Assembly (NCBI GenBank): GCA_014204435.1
Contig: JACHLF010000007.1
Coordinates: 62,001-126,000 of the forward strand
DNA length: 64,000 nucleotides
Origin: Mycobacteroides chelonae
Lineage (GTDB): Bacteria > Actinomycetota > Actinomycetes > Mycobacteriales > Mycobacteriaceae
Direction: 5' to 3'
How positions within the stretch are numbered: the stretch's first letter is position 1; each line of letters starts with the position of its first letter. Under the pieces are notes generated by a model, which was not told the origin of the DNA, ran no database searches, and saw only the letters and a list, made by a program, of their open reading frames with translations. Below, one piece after another: positions 19,080 to 27,467 of this stretch. A program made the position numbers and the translations under genes.

Positions 19080-20516
19080 TTACACGTCGTAGTAGAGCGC
19101 GAACTCGTACGGGTGAGGCCGGATGTTGACCGGCTCGATTTCGTTCTCGCGCTTGTACGAGATCCAGGTCTCGATCAGGTCCGAAGTGAAAACGCCACCC
19201 TCGGTGAGGTATTCGTGATCCTTTTCGAGGTTGTCGATCACCGTGGCCAGGCTGGTGGGGGCCTGCGGGATGCCGGCTGCCTCCTCCGGAGGCAGCTCGT
19301 ACAGGTCCTTGTCGACCGGGGCCAGCGGCTCGATCTTGTTCTTGATGCCGTCGATACCGGCCATCAGCATGGCCGCGAACGCCAGGTACGGGTTGCCCGA
19401 GCTGTCCGGGCAACGGAATTCGAGGCGCTTGGCCTTCGGGTTGTTGCCGGTGATCGGGATACGCACGCATGCAGAGCGGTTGCGCTGGCTGTACACCAGG
19501 TTGATCGGAGCCTCGTAGCCCGGCACCAGACGCTTGTAGGAGTTCACCGTCGGGTTGGTGAACGCCAGCAGTGACGGCGCGTGGTGCAGGATTCCACCGA
19601 TGTAGTGGCGGGCCAGGTCGGACAGTCCTGCGTATCCGGCCTCGTCGTGGAACAGCGGCTTGCCGTCCTTCCATAGCGACTGGTGCGCGTGCATGCCGGA
19701 ACCGTTGTCACCGAACAGCGGCTTGGGCATGAAGGTGACGGTCTTGCCGTTGGCCCAGGCGGTGTTCTTGATGATGTATTTGAACAGCAGCACATCGTCG
19801 GCCGCGGCCAGCAGCGTGTCGAACTTGTAGTTGATCTCGGCCTGGCCGGCGGTGCCCACCTCGTGGTGGCCGCGCTCCAGGGTGAACCCGGCGTTGATCA
19901 GGTTGGTCGACATCTCGTCGCGCAGATCGACGTAGTGGTCGTAGGGGGCCACCGGGAAGTAGCCACCCTTCGGGCGCACCTTGTAGCCGCGGTTGGGGCT
20001 GCCGTCCTCCTCGTAGGGTTCTCCGGTGTTCCACCAGCCCGACTCCGAGTCGATCTCGTAGAAGGTGCCGTTCATCTTGGAGTCGAAGCTGATCGAGTCG
20101 AAGATGTAGAACTCGGCCTCGGCGCCGAAGTAGCAGGTGTCTGCGATGCCGGTGCTGGCCAGGTACTGCTCGGCCTTGCGTGCGACGTTGCGCGGGTCAC
20201 GCGAGTAGGCCTCGCGGGTGAACGGATCGTGGACGAAGAAGTTGATGTTCAGCGTCTTGGCGGCGCGGAACGGATCGACACGCGCGGTCGAGATATCGGG
20301 AAGAAGGAGCATGTCCGATTCGTGGATCGACTGGAAACCACGGACCGAGGAACCGTCGAACGCCAGGCCGTCGTCGAAGACGCTTTGATCGAAGGCCGAA
20401 GCCGGGATCGAGAAGTGCTGCACGACGCCCGGCAGGTCACAGAACCTGACGTCCACGTACTCGACCTTCTCGTCGGCGATGAACTTGAATACCTCGTCGG
20501 GGCTACTGAACGCCAT
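19080..20516 (-). CDS. glnA1: Glutamine synthetase type I, main enzyme
   Basis: The 478-residue enzyme has the full GS-I set: [57 protein letters not shown] and the C-terminal adenylylation site [11 protein letters not shown], whose tyrosine is residue 406, the same number as in M. tuberculosis GlnA1. It assimilates ammonia into glutamine and is expected to be inactivated by GlnE. A strong AAGGAG site lies five bases before the ATG. A GlnR-type box sits about 65-102 bp upstream and an intrinsic terminator follows the stop, so it is probably monocistronic and nitrogen-regulated. Confidence 0.98.
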   Translation of the reverse strand: MAFSSPDEVFKFIADEKVEYVDVRFCDLPGVVQHFSIPASAFDQSVFDDGLAFDGSSVRGFQSIHESDMLLLPDISTARVDPFRAAKTLNINFFVHDPFTREAYSRDPRNVARKAEQYLASTGIADTCYFGAEAEFYIFDSISFDSKMNGTFYEIDSESGWWNTGEPYEEDGSPNRGYKVRPKGGYFPVAPYDHYVDLRDEMSTNLINAGFTLERGHHEVGTAGQAEINYKFDTLLAAADDVLLFKYIIKNTAWANGKTVTFMPKPLFGDNGSGMHAHQSLWKDGKPLFHDEAGYAGLSDLARHYIGGILHHAPSLLAFTNPTVNSYKRLVPGYEAPINLVYSQRNRSACVRIPITGNNPKAKRLEFRCPDSSGNPYLAFAAMLMAGIDGIKNKIEPLAPVDKDLYELPPEEAAGIPQAPTSLATVIDNLEKDHEYLTEGGVFTSDLIETWISYKRENEIEPVNIRPHPYEFALYYDV

Positions 20517-20580
20517 GCTTCTCCTTATTCCTCTTGTTCGGCTGATCCAAGACCGCGCGATGCGAACCTATGGAGCCGGT

Positions 20581-20618
20581 GTTGCCCGCCGGTCAACCAT
20601 ATGTTGCGCGGATGTTAC
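20581..20618 (-). promoter_or_regulatory. Candidate GlnR binding box
   Basis: Read on the minus strand toward glnA1 there are four pentamers, each separated by exactly six bases: GTAAC, GCAAC, TTGAC, GCAAC. This fits the actinobacterial GlnR layout of alternating GTnAC-type and GaAAC-type half-sites with n6 spacing, with one or two mismatches in the weaker sites. GlnR control of glnA genes is established in actinobacteria. The site lies between glnA1 and the divergent RDD gene and could affect both. Confidence 0.7.
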
Positions 20619-20655
20619 GCGTAACCACAGATCGGTTGGCCCTTACGCTGTGAGT

Positions 20656-21120
20656 ATGGCGCGAGACCTGGGTTCATGGTTGTCGGGGCTTGGTTCGGTG
20701 CAGGGTGCGGGCAACTCTCGGTATCCGGGAGAGCAGCTCGGTCTGCCCGAGATCGGGCCAGGATCGGCGGCGCCGATGGGGCGGCGGCTGCTCGCGCTGT
20801 TGCTCGATTGGCTCATCGCGGGCGGGCTTGCGTTGCTGTTTGTCAAGGGAAACCTGTTGTCTCCCATGCTTTCTTCGGCGCAGCTGCTCACCTGGTTGGC
20901 TATCGGAGTGGTGGCGGTGCGGCTGTGGCGATTCACTCCCGGCCAATACATGGCGGGTCTGCAGGTGGCGCCGGCCGATGGAACCAAAACGATCGGTATC
21001 GGTCGCACGTTCGTCAGGAATCTGCTGATCGCCCTCATCGTGCCGCCGCTCATCACCGATATCGACGGCCGTGGTCTGCATGACCGGGTGACCCGCACCG
21101 TCGTGATTCGTGTGCGATGA
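20656..21120 (+). CDS. RDD-family membrane protein
   Basis: A 154-residue protein with a soluble N-terminal stretch of about 40 residues and an RDD domain of two to three helices: GRRLLALLLDWLIAGGLALL, then FTPGQYMAGLQV and a C-terminal DRVTRTVVIRVR. It corresponds to Rv2219A next to glnA1. RDD proteins are implicated in small-ion transport in some bacteria; function here is unknown. The ATG at 20656 is 38 bp beyond the GlnR-type box. The MFS exporter starts 31 bp after its stop, so read-through into the accessory block is possible. Confidence 0.82.
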   Translation: MARDLGSWLSGLGSVQGAGNSRYPGEQLGLPEIGPGSAAPMGRRLLALLLDWLIAGGLALLFVKGNLLSPMLSSAQLLTWLAIGVVAVRLWRFTPGQYMAGLQVAPADGTKTIGIGRTFVRNLLIALIVPPLITDIDGRGLHDRVTRTVVIRVR

Positions 21121-21151
21121 GCGCTTGCGCGAAGAGCGTGGGCAGCGCTAG

Positions 21152-22546
21152 ATGATCCTGCTTGCCGTCTGTATGGCGGTGTTCATGCTGCTGCTCGACA
21201 TGACGATCGTGTCGAGCGCACTGGCCGATCTGCAGGCGTCTCTGGGGGCCAATCTGTCCGACCTGCAGTGGGTGATCGATGCCTACGCGCTGCCGATGGC
21301 CGGGCTGCTGCTCACCGCGGCCACTCTCGGCGATCGGCTGGGCCGTCGACGGCTGTACCTGCTGGGCATGGCGGTCTTCACAGCAGCCTCGCTGGGCTGT
21401 GCGCTGTCAGGCAACGCGGCCACGCTGATCGGGGTGCGGGCCGTGCAGGGCGTCGGTGGCGCGATCCTGCTGGCGGTATCGCTGCCGATCATCGCGGCCG
21501 CATACCCGCAGGAGCGCCGCGGTGGCCCCATCGCGATCTACGGCGCGGTGATGGGTGCGGGTAGCGCGGCCGGCCCGCTGCTGGGCGGACTACTCGTCAC
21601 GCATTTCGGGTGGCAGGCAATCTTCCTGGTCAACCTCCCGGTGGGTGTGGCCGCGCTGATGATCGCGGCCCGGCACCTGCCGGAGACCCGTGCCGACGAG
21701 GAACGGCCAGTGGACTGGGCGGGCACGATGCTGCTCACCTTCGGTCTGCTTGCCGGTGTCTTCGCGGTGATCTCGCTGCACGACGGGGGGATCGGGGCTC
21801 ACACATCCGGTGCCCTGGCGGTCGCCGCAGCGATCGCCCTGGTGCTGTTCTTGTGGTGGGAGGGCCGTGCCCCGGCACCGATGCTGAGCCTGCGGCTGGT
21901 CGCCTCGCCCGGCTTTGCCGGGGTGTGGGTTGCGGCGGCCGCCGCCTCTGGCACGCTCATCGCGGCCACCAATTACCTGGCGTTGTACTTCATGGACACG
22001 TTGGGTTACAACGCTTTTGAGACCGGGCTGCGGGCCGGGCCGCTGACTCTGGCCACCATCGTGGGTGCGCCGCTGGGAATTCTGGTGGGCAAGCGGCTCC
22101 CCACCATGGCCACCATTCCCGCCGGGGTGGCGCTGGTGGCGCTCGGACTGTGGGCCGCGTCGGGGGCACATGCCGACACGGCCTGGACTCATTTCATCGT
22201 TGGTTCGGCGCTGGCCGGTGTGGGGCTGGGCGCCCTGTCCGCGGTGACATCCGATGCGGCTCTGCAGTTCGTGCCGCTGAGCGATGCCGGAATGGCGACG
22301 GGATCGGTGAGCACGGGCCGCCAGATCGGCATGCTTTTGGGCGTCGCGGGCATGGGTGTGGCATTCGGGCATGCCGCCGCCCGCCAGTCCGAGACCCGGG
22401 CCGCAGGCGCCGCGGCCATCAACAGCGTGCTGTTGCTGGGGGCGGTCGCGGCGGCGTGCGCCGCGTTCATTTCGCTGATTCTGCTCGGGGTGGCTACGAT
22501 GAGTCGCTCGCACGATCCGGCCACCGGAGAGTCGCTAGCTATCTAG
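21152..22546 (+). CDS. DHA2-type 14-TM MFS efflux transporter
   Basis: The 464-residue transporter has roughly 14 hydrophobic helices and the DHA2 (EmrB/QacA) signatures WVIDAYALPMAG and GDRLGRRRLYLLG (MFS motif A), plus AVQGVGGAILLAVSLPII (motif C region). It should export drugs or a hydrophobic metabolite by proton antiport. It is the first gene of a block absent between glnA1 and DUF4191 in M. tuberculosis. The N-acyltransferase gene starts 91 bp downstream on the same strand, so export of that pathway's product is an attractive guess rather than a demonstrated role. Confidence 0.88.
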   Translation: MILLAVCMAVFMLLLDMTIVSSALADLQASLGANLSDLQWVIDAYALPMAGLLLTAATLGDRLGRRRLYLLGMAVFTAASLGCALSGNAATLIGVRAVQGVGGAILLAVSLPIIAAAYPQERRGGPIAIYGAVMGAGSAAGPLLGGLLVTHFGWQAIFLVNLPVGVAALMIAARHLPETRADEERPVDWAGTMLLTFGLLAGVFAVISLHDGGIGAHTSGALAVAAAIALVLFLWWEGRAPAPMLSLRLVASPGFAGVWVAAAAASGTLIAATNYLALYFMDTLGYNAFETGLRAGPLTLATIVGAPLGILVGKRLPTMATIPAGVALVALGLWAASGAHADTAWTHFIVGSALAGVGLGALSAVTSDAALQFVPLSDAGMATGSVSTGRQIGMLLGVAGMGVAFGHAAARQSETRAAGAAAINSVLLLGAVAAACAAFISLILLGVATMSRSHDPATGESLAI

Positions 22547-22637
22547 CCATCGGTGCAGAGCGCCTGCCAGTGCGGATACCCACGGGGATTTGTGCATTGC
22601 GGTCGTGCGTCGTAGACAGAGGGAGTAGCTTTCGATC

Positions 22638-23474
22638 ATGGAGAGCGCGGCGGTTCTCATCGCGGCGCCCGGTGTCGGTTCCGGTCGGGGGACGGACGCG
22701 AACCCGCGGCCGCGGTACAGCATTGTGTTGTCGTCGGATCCGGCTGAAATAGAAGCCGCACAACGACTTCGGTATCAGGCGTTCGCCGACGAAATGGGGG
22801 CGCCGCTGCCGCATGCCGTTCGCGGGCCGCTCACGGGCGAGATGATTGATCTGGACAAGCTGGATCCTTATTGCGACCACCTGCTGGCGCGCGACGAGGA
22901 CACCGGCGCCATCATCGGTTGTTGCCGGTTGCTGCCGCCCGAGGGCTACCAAGCGGCGGGGGGGACCTTCACGGACTCGATGTTCGACGCGTCGGCCCTG
23001 GACCCGCTGCGGCCCAAACTGGTTGAGATCGGCCGGGTTACCGTCGCGCCAGAGCATCGCAACGGTGCGGTGATGGGAATCCTGTGGGCCGGGATCTTCC
23101 GGTACCAGCAGATGACCGAGCATCAGTACGCGATTGGCTGCCTATCCGTTCGGATGGAGGACGGCGGGCCGCGTGGATCGTTGGTGCGCTCGGTGCACGA
23201 TTTCGCGCAACGGTTCGCCGCCCCCGAGGAGTATCGGGTCATACCGCGCCAGCCCGTCGTGGTCGACGGCGTGCCGCTGGAGGACATCCCACCGCAGGAG
23301 AAGGCCAAGATTCCGCCGCTGCTGCACGGATGCCTGCGGATCGGCGGGCGTATCTGTGGCCCGCCGTCCTTCGACCCGGAGTTCGATATGGCGGACTTCT
23401 TGGTACTGGTCACCAAGGACACTGCGCGGCAACGCTATTTGGAGCGTTTGGAGCGGTCCCTTGCTCTCGGATAG
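22638..23474 (+). CDS. OlsB-like GNAT N-acyltransferase
   Basis: The 278-residue protein belongs to the GNAT clade that uses long-chain acyl donors (ornithine N-acyltransferase OlsB, acyl-homoserine-lactone synthase-like, Rv3027c-like). Indicators are AAQRLRYQAFADEMGA, the acidic LDPYCDHLLARDEDTGAIIG, GCCRLLPPEG, and VEIGRVTVAPEHRNGAVM, the acyl-donor binding part. It probably transfers a fatty acyl group to an amino group of an amino acid. Its last 14 bases overlap the N-hydroxylase gene, which suggests translational coupling. The ATG has a GAGGGAG site 12 bases upstream, a long spacing. Confidence 0.8.
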   Translation: MESAAVLIAAPGVGSGRGTDANPRPRYSIVLSSDPAEIEAAQRLRYQAFADEMGAPLPHAVRGPLTGEMIDLDKLDPYCDHLLARDEDTGAIIGCCRLLPPEGYQAAGGTFTDSMFDASALDPLRPKLVEIGRVTVAPEHRNGAVMGILWAGIFRYQQMTEHQYAIGCLSVRMEDGGPRGSLVRSVHDFAQRFAAPEEYRVIPRQPVVVDGVPLEDIPPQEKAKIPPLLHGCLRIGGRICGPPSFDPEFDMADFLVLVTKDTARQRYLERLERSLALG

Positions 23475-24753
23475 TCCTGCTCTTCACGATGTCCTCGGGG
23501 TCGGATTCGGGCCGTCTAACCTTGCGCTCGGGATAGCGCTGTCCGAGCATCCCCATAGGCTCTCGGTACAGTTCGTCGACGCTCAATCGCAGTTCGGATG
23601 GCATCGCGGCATGCTCATTCCGGGGGCGCGGATGCAGGTCTCGTTTCTCAAAGACCTCGTGACCCTGCGCAATACGAAGAGTCACTACACCTTTGTCAAC
23701 TACCTGACCGAACGTGGGCGGCTGCCGGACTTCATCAACCAGCAGAGTTTCTTTCCGACCCGGGAAGAGTTCCACGATTACCTGGATTGGGCGCAACAGA
23801 CGCTTGACGCCGATGTCAGCTATTCGGCGCGGCTGGTGGGCATCGAGGCGGCACACGACGGGTTCGAGGTGCGGTTGCAGGACACCGCGGGCTCGTCGCC
23901 GGACCGATCGATGCATGCACGGGCGCTTGTCCTGGGCTGCGGAACCTTCCCTGCGATGCCCGCCGGAATCAATCCCACCGCCCGGCAATGGCATAGCAGC
24001 CAGCTGTTGCATCGTCTCGAGGCGTTGGACAGTCCTCCGGCGCGGGTTGCGGTTGTCGGTGCCGGGCAGAGTGCCGCCGAGGCGGTTGCCTATCTGCACA
24101 GCCGGTACTCAAGTGCCCAGGTACACGCCATTTTCGCGCGGTACGGATACAGCCCGGCCGACGACAGCCCCTATGCGAACCGGATTTTCGATCCGGCGGC
24201 AGTCGACGACTTCTACGGCGCCCCCGCCGAGATCCGTCGGCAGCTGGTCGACTATCACCGCGACACGAACTATGCGGCAGTCGATTCCCCGCTGATCGCT
24301 GATCTGTATGACCGCGAGTACCGGGAGCGGGTCAGCGGGCAGCGGCGCCTGTGGATGCACAACGCCTCCACGATCGCCGCGGTCGATGAGACCCGCGGAC
24401 GGGTGCGCCTCGCCGTGACTCATCTGCCGACATCGTCGACCGCGATGCTGGATTGCGATGCGGTGGTGTACGCCACCGGATATCGACCGTTGGATGTGCG
24501 GGCGTTCCTGGGCGCGCTCGCATCGTGCTACGAATTTGACGTCGAGGGCCGGCCCGTGGTCGAACGCGACTACCGGCTCCGGCCGCGCGCGGATGCCCCG
24601 GGGGACATTTACCTCAACGGCTCGGTCGAGCACACTCACGGACTGTCGTCCTCGTTGCTGTCCAATGTCGCGGTGCGGGCCGGCGAGATCGTGGATTCGC
24701 TTGTTGCCGAGGCGGAGACGCGCGAGGCGATAGCGTCTTTCAAGACTGGGTAG
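23461..24753 (+). CDS. Lysine/ornithine N-hydroxylase-like monooxygenase
   Basis: A 430-residue flavoprotein of the IucD/SidA/MbtG family, which hydroxylates the side-chain amine of lysine or ornithine for hydroxamate siderophores. It shows the FAD motif GVGFGPSNLALG, the substrate region SFLKDLVTLRN, the NADPH motif VAVVGAGQSAAEAV and the ATG motif in VVYATGYRPLD. A start codon is not obvious: TTG at 23461 fits because GGAG lies about eight bases upstream and the FAD motif begins shortly after. The 3' 118 bases overlap the convergent TetR gene. Product identity is unknown; the acyltransferase partner suggests an N-acyl, N-hydroxy amino acid. Confidence 0.85.
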   Translation: MLSDSPALHDVLGVGFGPSNLALGIALSEHPHRLSVQFVDAQSQFGWHRGMLIPGARMQVSFLKDLVTLRNTKSHYTFVNYLTERGRLPDFINQQSFFPTREEFHDYLDWAQQTLDADVSYSARLVGIEAAHDGFEVRLQDTAGSSPDRSMHARALVLGCGTFPAMPAGINPTARQWHSSQLLHRLEALDSPPARVAVVGAGQSAAEAVAYLHSRYSSAQVHAIFARYGYSPADDSPYANRIFDPAAVDDFYGAPAEIRRQLVDYHRDTNYAAVDSPLIADLYDREYRERVSGQRRLWMHNASTIAAVDETRGRVRLAVTHLPTSSTAMLDCDAVVYATGYRPLDVRAFLGALASCYEFDVEGRPVVERDYRLRPRADAPGDIYLNGSVEHTHGLSSSLLSNVAVRAGEIVDSLVAEAETREAIASFKTG

Positions 24754-25280
24754 ACGAAGCGCTCGATCATCTCTGACTCCAGCGCGGGATTTGTCGCGGG
24801 CCAGAAGAGGAACGCCATTACCACACGTGCAATCCATTGCGCGGTGGTCTGGTCGGTGAGCCCGGTGAAGGCCGATGCCGAGCGCGTGATCTCCGAAGAT
24901 GGTGTCAGGTAGGACCCGAGAGACGCCGGAGGCATCGTCGCCAGCATTGCGCTGACAACCGCGTCGTTACGCACCGCGGTCAGTGACGCGGTGATGGCGG
25001 TGACCGCGCGCCGCGTCGCATCCGCGGACTCGACCGCGCGCTGGATGTCCGCGGTGACGCTCGCGATGTTTCGGGCCAGTACCGCGTCGACGATCGCGGC
25101 CTTGCCGCCGACATGTCGGTATACCGTTGCCCGGGAGCATCCCGCCTCCCGGGCAACCGCATCCAGGTTCAGCCGGTCCAAGCCATGGCGGGCGATCTGC
25201 CTAGCCGCCACCGACACGATGCGGTCGGTGGCCATGGTGTGGCGATCACCCCAGTGCAACCAGTCCGAATGTCCTGACAT
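24636..25280 (-). CDS. TetR-family transcriptional regulator
   Basis: The 214-residue regulator has an N-terminal helix-turn-helix (ARHGLDRLNLDAVAREAGCS, then RATVYRHVGGKAAIVDAVL) typical of TetR, followed by an all-helical ligand domain. The ATG at 25280 has GGAG five bases upstream. Its C-terminal 118 bases run antisense to the end of the N-hydroxylase gene. Its own upstream region holds a 13-bp dyad (25296-25308) that may be its operator and lies between it and the divergent P450 gene. Likely targets are itself, the P450 and perhaps the adjacent acyltransferase block. Confidence 0.88.
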   Translation of the reverse strand: MSGHSDWLHWGDRHTMATDRIVSVAARQIARHGLDRLNLDAVAREAGCSRATVYRHVGGKAAIVDAVLARNIASVTADIQRAVESADATRRAVTAITASLTAVRNDAVVSAMLATMPPASLGSYLTPSSEITRSASAFTGLTDQTTAQWIARVVMAFLFWPATNPALESEMIERFVYPVLKDAIASRVSASATSESTISPARTATLDSNEDDSP

Positions 25281-25295
25281 CAGGCTCCAAATCTA

Positions 25296-25308
25296 TCTCA
25301 TAGTGAGA
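25296..25308. promoter_or_regulatory. Candidate TetR operator
   Basis: TCTCA-TAG-TGAGA is a perfect dyad 16 bp upstream of the TetR gene and about 140 bp upstream of the P450 gene. The half-site TGAGAC occurs again at 25357-25362, closer to the P450 start. Divergent TetR regulators usually bind such dyads, so this is a reasonable operator candidate, seen only by eye. Confidence 0.45.
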
Positions 25309-25448
25309 CAAAACTGGCCACAATTCTTACCATCGACGCAGGTTGAACGGGCGAGGTGAGACGGCATGGATTGTGTCTCTGAACAGGGCGTTCTCACTTT
25401 CGGGAATGCCTTGACGTGCGGTTTTGTTGTCTGCCAGCCTCGTGGGTG

Positions 25449-26654
25449 ATGAGCACCGTGGAATTGTTCGACCCACAGGTCCTGGAGGATCCGTATCCGT
25501 TTTATCGGCGGCTGCGTCAGACGGCACCGGTGTGGCCGGTGGCAGACTCCGGCTTCTACTTTGTCTCGCGCTGGGATCTGGTGGTGGAGGCCACCGAGCG
25601 TACCGAGGACTTCTCATCCAACCTCACCGCCGCACTCATGCGATCCGGCGACGGTGTGACGGTGGCGGCAATGGGGCCACCCGCAGACCCCACACACGTG
25701 CTTGCCACCGGCGACGAACCGGTCCATCACGCGCATCGCAAACTGGTGCTGCCGACCCTGGTCGCCAAGCGGATCACGGCGCTGGAGCCAGTGATGGCCG
25801 AGACCGGTACGCGGTTGTGGGAGCGCGGTGTGAACGGCGACAGCATCGACTGGATGGCCGCGATGGGTGACGTGCTGCCCATGACCATGGTGGCCCGGCT
25901 GATCGGTCTGCCCGACGAAGATGTGCCGCAGCTGGTGCAGTGGGGTTATTCCAGTACGGAGATGCTCGGCGGGCTGAATACACCGGAACGGCAAACTCAG
26001 GTCGTCACGGACACCATGTACCTGGTGCTGTACCTGCGTGAGCACCTGGAGAAGGAGCTCGCGGCGCCGGGCGAGCACCTGCTCGGATACCTGGCGCAGG
26101 CCTGCAACCGGGGCGACATCTCGCTGGACATCGGGGTGATGATCCTGGTGCAACTGGTGGGTGCGGGCGGCGAATCGACGGCAGGTCTGATGGGCAACGC
26201 GGTGCGCATCCTCGGTGAGAACCTCGGCCTGCAGCAGCGCATCCGAGACGACCGGACCCTGTTGCCCACGTTCCTGGAGGAGGCACTACGGCTGGAGTCG
26301 CCGTTCCGCGGCCATCATCGTCATGTGCTCACCGACACCTCGCTCGGTGACGTCGAGCTGCCGGCGGGCACCCACCTGACGCTGCTGTGGGGCGCGGCCA
26401 ACCGGGACCCGGCGGCCTTCCAGGACCCCGACACCCTGCGCCTGGACCGGTCGAGCCCGCGCAGCCACATCACCTTCGGCAAGGGGCTGCATTTTTGCGT
26501 GGGGGCGGCGCTGGCGCGCCTGGAGGCGCGTACCGCGATCAACCTATTGCTGGATCGAACACGCGAGTTTGTCGTCAAACCTGATGGTGCTCAATGGGTC
26601 CCAAGCATCATGGTGCGTCGGCACCAGAAGCTGGTGCTGGAGCTGGGGAACTAA
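25449..26654 (+). CDS. Cytochrome P450
   Basis: The 401-residue soluble P450 has the I-helix motif VGAGGESTAGL, the K-helix ExxR in EEALRLESP and the haem ligand loop FGKGLHFCVGAALARLEAR with the axial cysteine. It needs ferredoxin and a reductase, neither encoded nearby. Substrate cannot be predicted; the CYP family would require database comparison. The ATG at 25449 is chosen, with a GTG one codon earlier. It is divergent from the TetR gene and its stop overlaps the convergent DUF4191 stop. It is the last gene of the accessory block. Confidence 0.93.
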   Translation: MSTVELFDPQVLEDPYPFYRRLRQTAPVWPVADSGFYFVSRWDLVVEATERTEDFSSNLTAALMRSGDGVTVAAMGPPADPTHVLATGDEPVHHAHRKLVLPTLVAKRITALEPVMAETGTRLWERGVNGDSIDWMAAMGDVLPMTMVARLIGLPDEDVPQLVQWGYSSTEMLGGLNTPERQTQVVTDTMYLVLYLREHLEKELAAPGEHLLGYLAQACNRGDISLDIGVMILVQLVGAGGESTAGLMGNAVRILGENLGLQQRIRDDRTLLPTFLEEALRLESPFRGHHRHVLTDTSLGDVELPAGTHLTLLWGAANRDPAAFQDPDTLRLDRSSPRSHITFGKGLHFCVGAALARLEARTAINLLLDRTREFVVKPDGAQWVPSIMVRRHQKLVLELGN

Positions 26655-27400
26655 CGCCGCCTGATGGTGCGCTGCATCCCGCCGCGCACCTTCCCCTGGC
26701 CGGGAATCGGACCCTTGGGCATGGCCGCGGCACGTGAACCCAGCGCCGCCAGCCGCGACTCCAAGGAGTCCATCTGCTTGGCGGTGATGTTGGCAGGGAG
26801 CTTGGTGAGGTGGCGCTCCAGCTTGGACAGCGGCACCTGGCCGTCCTCGGCGCCGACGATGACATCGTAGATCGGCGTATCACCGACGAGGCGAGCGGTG
26901 CGCTTCTTCTCCTGCGCCAGCAGCGGGCCGAGCCGGCCGGGGGCGCCCTCGGCGACGAAGATGACGCCTGGGCGGCCGATGACGCGGTGCACGACGTCGA
27001 GCTGGGTGGTTCCGGCGACAGCGGTGGTGACCCGCCACTTCCCGCGCATGTTGTCCAGCGCCCAGCCCGCGGCACCCTTCTGCCCCTCGGCCTTGGTGAA
27101 CACCGACTTCTGTACGCGCCGGCCGAAGATGATGAACGCCGCCAGCACGCCGAGTACCACGCCCAGGATCGGGAACAGGAACGTACTGATACCACCGGAG
27201 AAGTACCCGGCAACCGCGAACACGGCGACGATCAGCACAAAGGCGCCGATCATGTAGGGCAGCAGCCGCTTGTCTTCCTTGCGCTGAATCTGGAAGGCCT
27301 GCCACATCTGGGCGCGGCGCGCCTTCGACTCGGCCTTGCGGCGCGCCTTTACCTCGGCCTTGGCGGCCTTGGCCTCGGCGGGACTCAGTGATTTAGCCAT
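26651..27400 (-). CDS. DUF4191 membrane protein
   Basis: The 249-residue protein matches Rv2219 in length and position beside lipA. It has a highly charged Lys/Ala/Glu/Arg-rich N-terminus (about residues 1-45), two membrane helices (about 48-95) and a cytoplasmic C-terminal domain with VIGRPGVIFVAEGAP and a basic end (GKVRGGMQRTIRRR). The ATG at 27400 starts MAKSLSPAEAKAAKAE. No function is known. Its stop overlaps that of the P450 gene on the other strand, marking the junction of the accessory block with the conserved core. Confidence 0.85.
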   Translation of the reverse strand: MAKSLSPAEAKAAKAEVKARRKAESKARRAQMWQAFQIQRKEDKRLLPYMIGAFVLIVAVFAVAGYFSGGISTFLFPILGVVLGVLAAFIIFGRRVQKSVFTKAEGQKGAAGWALDNMRGKWRVTTAVAGTTQLDVVHRVIGRPGVIFVAEGAPGRLGPLLAQEKKRTARLVGDTPIYDVIVGAEDGQVPLSKLERHLTKLPANITAKQMDSLESRLAALGSRAAAMPKGPIPGQGKVRGGMQRTIRRR

Positions 27401-27467
27401 GGCTAGAGAATATCGCCGTCTGCGGTGTGTTCTTACCGCGCTGCCCGACGACCTTGGCGCGAGCGGC

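Noticed and set aside
21152..26654. Mobile-element ends (inverted repeats, integrase, tRNA attachment site) around the accessory block
   Set aside because: No transposase, integrase, tRNA or matching terminal repeats could be seen at either edge, so the transfer mechanism is not evident. Lineage-specific loss in M. tuberculosis is equally possible.
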